A stretch of 64,000 bases of DNA from Neobacillus driksii (GTDB lineage: Bacteria > Bacillota > Bacilli > Bacillales > Cytobacillaceae), in the NCBI RefSeq assembly GCF_013409995.1, contig NZ_JACCBX010000003.1, positions 62,001-126,000 of the forward strand. Reading direction: 5' to 3'. The stretch's first letter is position 1. The number at the start of each line of letters is the position of its first letter. Both the position numbers and the translations under genes were made by a program. Positions 60,341 through 64,000 of the stretch are shown in pieces. The notes beneath the pieces were generated by a model, which was not told the DNA's origin, did no database searches, and saw nothing but the letters and a program-made list of their open reading frames with translations.

Positions 60341-61045
60341 TTAATGTAGCCTTTGAAAGAAGTCATACGTCTGAGGAGCTAGTTTTTCCAATTGTACTTT
60401 TGTTTCTTCGTTTAGGTAGTACATGGCAAAGGTTTCAGCAAAGTATTCCTCTGCATGCAGGATGAAATAAGAGTTTCCAGGAAATAAAATTCCTCTCTCT
60501 TCCTCCCATATCAATTGAAATTCTTTACTTTTACTAACATTTTGGAATACAAGATGATCAATCGAATGAGCGATTTCGTGCAGTTCTAAATTCACAGAGC
60601 CATGCCCTTTCCCTTTTTCACTGCTCCCTATTTTCACCAAAACCACTTGCGAGCCACCAATTCCAGGTACTTCATCCCACGTAGTTTGTGAATTGTACCC
60701 ACGGGGAATTTGCCCAGCTAAGTAGCGAGCTGTTTGGTTATCTGTTAATTTTCCAATAAACAGTTTAAGGGTAATGTCTTGATCGTTGATTTTTTCTAAA
60801 AGAGCTTCTGGCAAATTAGAAATTCTAGTAATAATACCTGCAGCCGCTTTTTCATCAAAAAGGCTTTTTGGTAATAGTATCATTTCGTTTAATTGTTCGA
60901 GATTGGATTCGTTATTAATAAATTGATAGAGTTCAGAGTTTCTTGGATAATCACCAAGTTTAATGCTGTCAAACGAGGCTTGGGAGGTGGTGATCATCGA
61001 CAAAAATAATCCAGCAATAATGGAGGAAACAACCCATTTACGCAT
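60341..61045 (-). CDS. Secreted ATLF/PPEP-like zinc metalloprotease
   Basis: A 234-residue secreted protein (signal peptide to about residue 23, TSQA-S). The zinc site is HEIAH (156-160) with a downstream Glu in AEEYFAETFAMYY (about 199-205), and RGYNSQTTWDEVPGIGG before it. This is the anthrax-lethal-factor-like domain shared by the Pro-Pro endopeptidases PPEP-1/Zmp1, which cut surface adhesins. The substrate is unknown; no adhesin gene is near. AGGAGG precedes the ATG. Monocistronic. Confidence 0.85.
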   Translation of the reverse strand: MRKWVVSSIIAGLFLSMITTSQASFDSIKLGDYPRNSELYQFINNESNLEQLNEMILLPKSLFDEKAAAGIITRISNLPEALLEKINDQDITLKLFIGKLTDNQTARYLAGQIPRGYNSQTTWDEVPGIGGSQVVLVKIGSSEKGKGHGSVNLELHEIAHSIDHLVFQNVSKSKEFQLIWEEERGILFPGNSYFILHAEEYFAETFAMYYLNEETKVQLEKLAPQTYDFFQRLH

Positions 61046-61212
61046 ATTATCATCCTCCTAGTAAATTAGACCTTTACTAGAATTATAACATGGTAGATTG
61101 TGCTGAATAATTGGTAATTAATTGGTGGAAATCGGAGTTCTCGGATATATCTCATTTATCAGTAAAATTTCCAAAAGTATTCGTTTTAAAAAACAAGATT
61201 TATTTTTTATAC

Positions 61213-61250
61213 ATAAAAAAAGAAAAGCTGCCAAAAAAAGGTAGCTTTTC
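61213..61250 (-). terminator. Terminator of the ter operon
   Basis: GAAAAGCTACC/GGCAGCTTTTC stem then a T-rich run on the minus strand. Confidence 0.82.
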
Positions 61251-61258
61251 GAAAAACT

Positions 61259-61837
61259 CTATACTTCAAGTCCATAATTCCGGCAAAGTGCCGCTAAACC
61301 GCCTGAAAATCCGCTGCCAATGGCGTTAAATTTCCATTCACCGTTATGACGATAAAGCTCACAAATAACAACGGCGGTTTCGACGGAAAAGTCTTCACCA
61401 AGGTCAAAACGGAGAATTTCACGATTTGTTTCTTCATCAAACAAACGGGCGAAGGCATTGGAAACCTGTCCAAAGTTTTGATTTCGTGAGTCTGCATCAT
61501 GAATCGTTACGGCAATCGCAATTCGATGGACGTGTGAAGGAACCTTGCTGAAATCAATTCTTATTTGCTCATCGTCCCCATCACCCTCACCAGTCCGGTT
61601 ATCGCCCGTATGCTCCACTCCGCCTGACGCATGCACTAAATTATTATAAAAGATAAAATCCAAATCCTGCGTTACCCGCCCATTTGCGTCTGTCAGAAAT
61701 GCGGAAGCATCGAGGTCAAAGTCGTGTCCGCCGTGGTAGCGGTTCGTGTCCCACCCAAGACCAATAATGGCTCTTGTTAATCCAGGATTTGTTTTTGTAA
61801 GATCAATTCTTTGTCCTTTAGATAAATTGATGCCCAA
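61259..61837 (-). CDS. TerD family calcium-binding stress protein (YceD/YceE-like)
   Basis: A 192-residue TerD domain with [19 protein letters not shown] and the calcium site [11 protein letters not shown]. TerD proteins bind Ca2+ and act in tellurite and general envelope stress. The sequence is close to B. subtilis YceD and YceE. It starts at a TTG (61837) after AGAGGTGAT. Last gene of an operon that runs yceG, telA/yceH, terD, terD. Confidence 0.93.
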   Translation of the reverse strand: MGINLSKGQRIDLTKTNPGLTRAIIGLGWDTNRYHGGHDFDLDASAFLTDANGRVTQDLDFIFYNNLVHASGGVEHTGDNRTGEGDGDDEQIRIDFSKVPSHVHRIAIAVTIHDADSRNQNFGQVSNAFARLFDEETNREILRFDLGEDFSVETAVVICELYRHNGEWKFNAIGSGFSGGLAALCRNYGLEV

Positions 61838-61869
61838 CTAGATCACCTCTTTAGAACTTAATTTTAGAA

Positions 61870-61890
61870 GGAACAAGCATAGCTTGTTCC
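61870..61890 (-). other. Intercistronic hairpin between the two terD genes
   Basis: GGAACAAGC-ATA-GCTTGTTCC, a perfect 9-bp stem with 3-nt loop, without a long T-run. It may stabilise or process the operon message rather than end it. Confidence 0.6.
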
Positions 61891-61897
61891 TGTAGTC

Positions 61898-62524
61898 TTA
61901 ACTGTATGAACGCACTACTTCACTTAAGCTTGCTGCGTTTGTACCAGTTCCAACAGCAGCGAACTTCCACTCTGTGTTGTGGCGGTAAATTTCCCCAACC
62001 ACTAACGATGTTTTGCCGCTGTAATCATCTGATAGGTTATAACGAATCATTTCTTGACCATTTGATGGATTTACTACACGAATAAATGCATTGCGGATCA
62101 TGCCGAAATGTTGTTTTCTTTTTACACAATCATAAATATTAACAACAAATACAAGCTTTTGAACGCTTGCTGGAACACGGCTTAGTTCTACCATAACTTG
62201 TTCGTCGTCCCCGTCTCCATCACCTGTTAAGTTGTCTCCAGAGTGCTGCACACTGCCGTCTTTGCTTTTCAAATTACCAAAGTAGATCACGTCATTGTTG
62301 TTTTGAATTTTATCGTTTGCACCTAGCAAAATTACAGAAGCATCACAGTCCACATTGGCACCGCCGCCTGCTCCTCCACCGCCAAATAATCCACCGAAGA
62401 GACCGCCGCCTCCGCTTTTACCGCTTTGAACTGGGTCCCAGCCCAAACCTACCATGATTTTAGATAGTCCTGGATTTCCTTTTGTTAAATCGACTCTTTG
62501 ACCTTTTTGTAAGCTAATAGCCAT
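61898..62524 (-). CDS. TerD family protein with a Gly-rich loop insertion (YceC-like)
   Basis: A 208-residue TerD protein (MAISLQKGQRVDLTKGNPGL). After GLGWDPVQSG there is an insertion of about 20 residues made mostly of Gly and Phe (GGGGLFGGLFGGGG) before NVDCDASVILL, so Asp of the usual DLDAS is kept as DCDAS. The calcium motif TGDGDGDDEQ is complete. The loop may mediate binding to membrane or partners. GAGGTGA precedes the ATG at 62524; the reading to 62566 is not supported. Confidence 0.9.
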   Translation of the reverse strand: MAISLQKGQRVDLTKGNPGLSKIMVGLGWDPVQSGKSGGGGLFGGLFGGGGAGGGANVDCDASVILLGANDKIQNNNDVIYFGNLKSKDGSVQHSGDNLTGDGDGDDEQVMVELSRVPASVQKLVFVVNIYDCVKRKQHFGMIRNAFIRVVNPSNGQEMIRYNLSDDYSGKTSLVVGEIYRHNTEWKFAAVGTGTNAASLSEVVRSYS

Positions 62525-62566
62525 AACTTTCACCTCATAATAAAATTTTTTAAATTTAACAATCAA

Positions 62567-63664
62567 TTAGTATTGTTGTTTCAATTTTTTAAAGTTGTCT
62601 TGTAGTTGTTCTAGGCGCTTTGTTCCTTCTACACGTAAGCGTTTATTTTCTTCTTCAATGGCTCTTGTTTCCTGCATACCTTTAATGATGATGTTCCAGG
62701 ATTCTTCGATGGTCTCGATTTTAATACTTGGACCGCCTGCAAGTCTTGCAATATCTGTGCTTTGTTTAGAAATATTTTGCGCATTCTTCAAAAGCATTTC
62801 ATTTGTTCTACGGTCTAGTTCACTCATTGAATCAGCAACAAGCTTTTGTCTTTTTGCAGCAACCGCCTGAATGAGTCCATTCTTAAAGATTGGAATCGTT
62901 GTGACAAAAGCGGAATTGATTTTTCCAATCAGCTTTGTATTTCCTCTTTGCAACAAGCGTATTTGCGGTGCTGTCTGCAGCGCGACCATCTTTGCCATTT
63001 CAAGATCATAAATTCGCTGCTCTAAAGCCTCAATTGAATTTCTCAACGTATCCAATTGCATGGAAGCGATCTGGTCGCCTGACGCAACACGTGCTTCTAA
63101 TTGTGGCAATTGATTATTTTTTAGATCTTCTACCTTCATTTCTCCGGCAACCACGTATTTTTCCAGCGTCATATAAAATTGATAATTCTGCTCATACATT
63201 TGTTCGAGCATTTTTGTGGAATCCACCATCTCATGCTGGTACTTAGAAATTTCCACATACACCTTATCAATTTCAGAACCCATCGTTTGGTATTTTCCAA
63301 AAACCTTTTCAATCATCTTTTCGCCCTTTTTAAAGAGCTTCCCGAAGAATCCGGGAGAAGTTTTTTGAAAGTCCTTTGGATCAAACTTATCCATTATTTT
63401 GGTTAGCTGCTTTAGAAGCTCTCCGGAATCTTCGACCTTCGTGGTCCGCATATTACCTAAGATTTGATCAGAGAATCGGGAAATTTGCACAGCAGGCTCT
63501 TTACCAAACTCTAAGATTTTTATCTGATCACGTTCATCTATAGACTTTGCCAGATTTTGAACTTCCGTTTCCTTCCTGAGGGCAAGCTTAATATCTGAAA
63601 TCTTTGCTTCACTAAGTGGTTCCTCAGTCATTAAGTTAGCAGTTTGATTTTGTGGTAGATTCAC
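62567..63664 (-). CDS. yceH: TelA/KlaA family protein (YceH-like)
   Basis: A 365-residue, mainly helical protein of the TelA (toxic anion resistance) family: long coiled segments with QMLEQMYEQNYQFYMTLEKYV, LRNSIEALEQRIYDLEMAK and the conserved QTAPQIRLLQRGNTKLIGKI in part. It works with TerD proteins in tellurite and cell-envelope stress. It starts at a GTG eight bases from GGGGAG, directly after the yceG stop. B. subtilis has the same yceC-H gene set in different order. Confidence 0.92.
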   Translation of the reverse strand: MNLPQNQTANLMTEEPLSEAKISDIKLALRKETEVQNLAKSIDERDQIKILEFGKEPAVQISRFSDQILGNMRTTKVEDSGELLKQLTKIMDKFDPKDFQKTSPGFFGKLFKKGEKMIEKVFGKYQTMGSEIDKVYVEISKYQHEMVDSTKMLEQMYEQNYQFYMTLEKYVVAGEMKVEDLKNNQLPQLEARVASGDQIASMQLDTLRNSIEALEQRIYDLEMAKMVALQTAPQIRLLQRGNTKLIGKINSAFVTTIPIFKNGLIQAVAAKRQKLVADSMSELDRRTNEMLLKNAQNISKQSTDIARLAGGPSIKIETIEESWNIIIKGMQETRAIEEENKRLRVEGTKRLEQLQDNFKKLKQQY

Positions 63665-63667
63665 TAC

Positions 63668-64000
63668 TTAATCTCCCCTTAAATTTTTTATAATTCCTTG
63701 AAAGAACTTTTTCTTCAGTTTGAAAGGTTCCTTATATTCTAATTCAAAAACAACATCCTCAAGCCAGTGCGTATCGAATAAACTATCATGAAGGAAATTT
63801 TCAATATCATTATGGCCTGGCGGATTATATACGATTATATCAATACCAAATTGGTTTAAAAGCAGGATAAGGGCAGCGTCTGATCTAGATAGCATACCGC
63901 GGCATTCATTGTTATAAATGATCAACTTCGGTATATGCTGTGAATAATCAAATTTCTCCATTAACTGGATAATTTCTTTCGGTGTAAACATCGCCTGACT
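63668..64000 (-). CDS. yceG: YceG-like protein, C-terminal part
   Basis: The last 110 residues of a larger protein that extends beyond the right edge; the reading frame is open through 64000, so the ATG at 63991 is internal. Visible: SQAMFTPKEIIQLMEKFDYS, SRSDAALILLLNQFGIDIIVYNPPG and FFQGIIKNLRGD at the end. It matches the C-terminus of B. subtilis YceG as I know it, a ter-operon protein of unsettled function. The stop is four bases before the telA start. Confidence 0.82.
   Translation of the reverse strand, partial: SQAMFTPKEIIQLMEKFDYSQHIPKLIIYNNECRGMLSRSDAALILLLNQFGIDIIVYNPPGHNDIENFLHDSLFDTHWLEDVVFELEYKEPFKLKKKFFQGIIKNLRGD

Overview
The window comes from the chromosome of an aerobic, endospore-forming Bacillaceae. 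Evidence: AT-rich DNA, AGGAGG-type ribosome binding sites, frequent TTG/GTG starts, and many genes whose names and order match Bacillus subtilis. Sporulation and germination genes (spo0M, a gerA-type receptor operon, yjcZ, a GerT-like coat protein) confirm a spore former. The closest layouts to B. subtilis are ctpA-yodJ-deoD-yodL...yozD-yodN-yozE-yokU-kamA-yodPQRST, ypmQRS with msrB/msrA, dfrA-thyB, and the yce (ter) genes. The exact genus cannot be fixed from this alone.

Layout. 1-1552: N-terminal part of a Tat-exported DMSO-reductase-family molybdoenzyme, with a perfect Rex-type operator on its promoter. 1.8-4 kb: DUF6509 protein, YdjO-like zinc protein, cold-shock protein with a long structured leader, nucleoside hydrolase. 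4-6.9 kb: divergent ku and ligD (NHEJ). 6.9-7.5 kb: ten 52-bp tandem repeats. 7.5-12 kb: dapF, a membrane protein, a yxlEFG-like ABC operon, DUF4870. 12-20 kb: mostly single genes (amidohydrolase, GNAT enzyme behind a structured leader, SDR, sHSP-like coat protein, lipoprotein, CobW GTPase, AlbA_2 protein). 20-27.8 kb: ctpA, yodJ, deoD, yodL, spo0M-kinase operon, yozD, yodN, yozE. 27.9-39.1 kb: AI-2E exporter family protein, then the beta-lysine cluster. 39-49.7 kb: potassium transporter, frameshifted LD-carboxypeptidase, FAD enzyme, yjcZ, DUF502, msrBA, rsgA, DUF4397, ypmSRQ. 49.7-57.3 kb: ger operon, FadR-site-controlled metallo-hydrolase, degV, tatC/tatA. 57.3-64 kb: plsC, a MITE-like element carrying a 51-bp tandem array, dfrA-thyB, a PPEP-like metalloprotease, and the terD-terD-telA-yceG operon running off the end.

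How it works together. The most coherent system is the lysine cluster: KamA makes beta-lysine, YodP acetylates it, and YodT, YodS/YodR and YodQ are placed to deaminate it, activate it with CoA and deacetylate it. Unlike the B. subtilis arrangement, a sigma-54 activator gene sits between yodP and kamA, a near-consensus -24/-12 promoter lies upstream of kamA, and an aldehyde dehydrogenase gene is inserted. This suggests lysine catabolism controlled by an effector in addition to sporulation. TatA/TatC could export the molybdoenzyme at the left end.

Main unusual signals: three intergenic tandem arrays with almost the same unit length (52, 52 and 51 bp), one inside a TIR-bounded element with a 6-bp direct repeat at its ends; Rex, FadR, sigma-54, sigma-E and sigma-K type sites readable by eye; a structured leader with mutually exclusive pairings and a tRNA-like T-arm; a one-base frameshift in an LD-carboxypeptidase gene; and several small genes of 42-57 residues.
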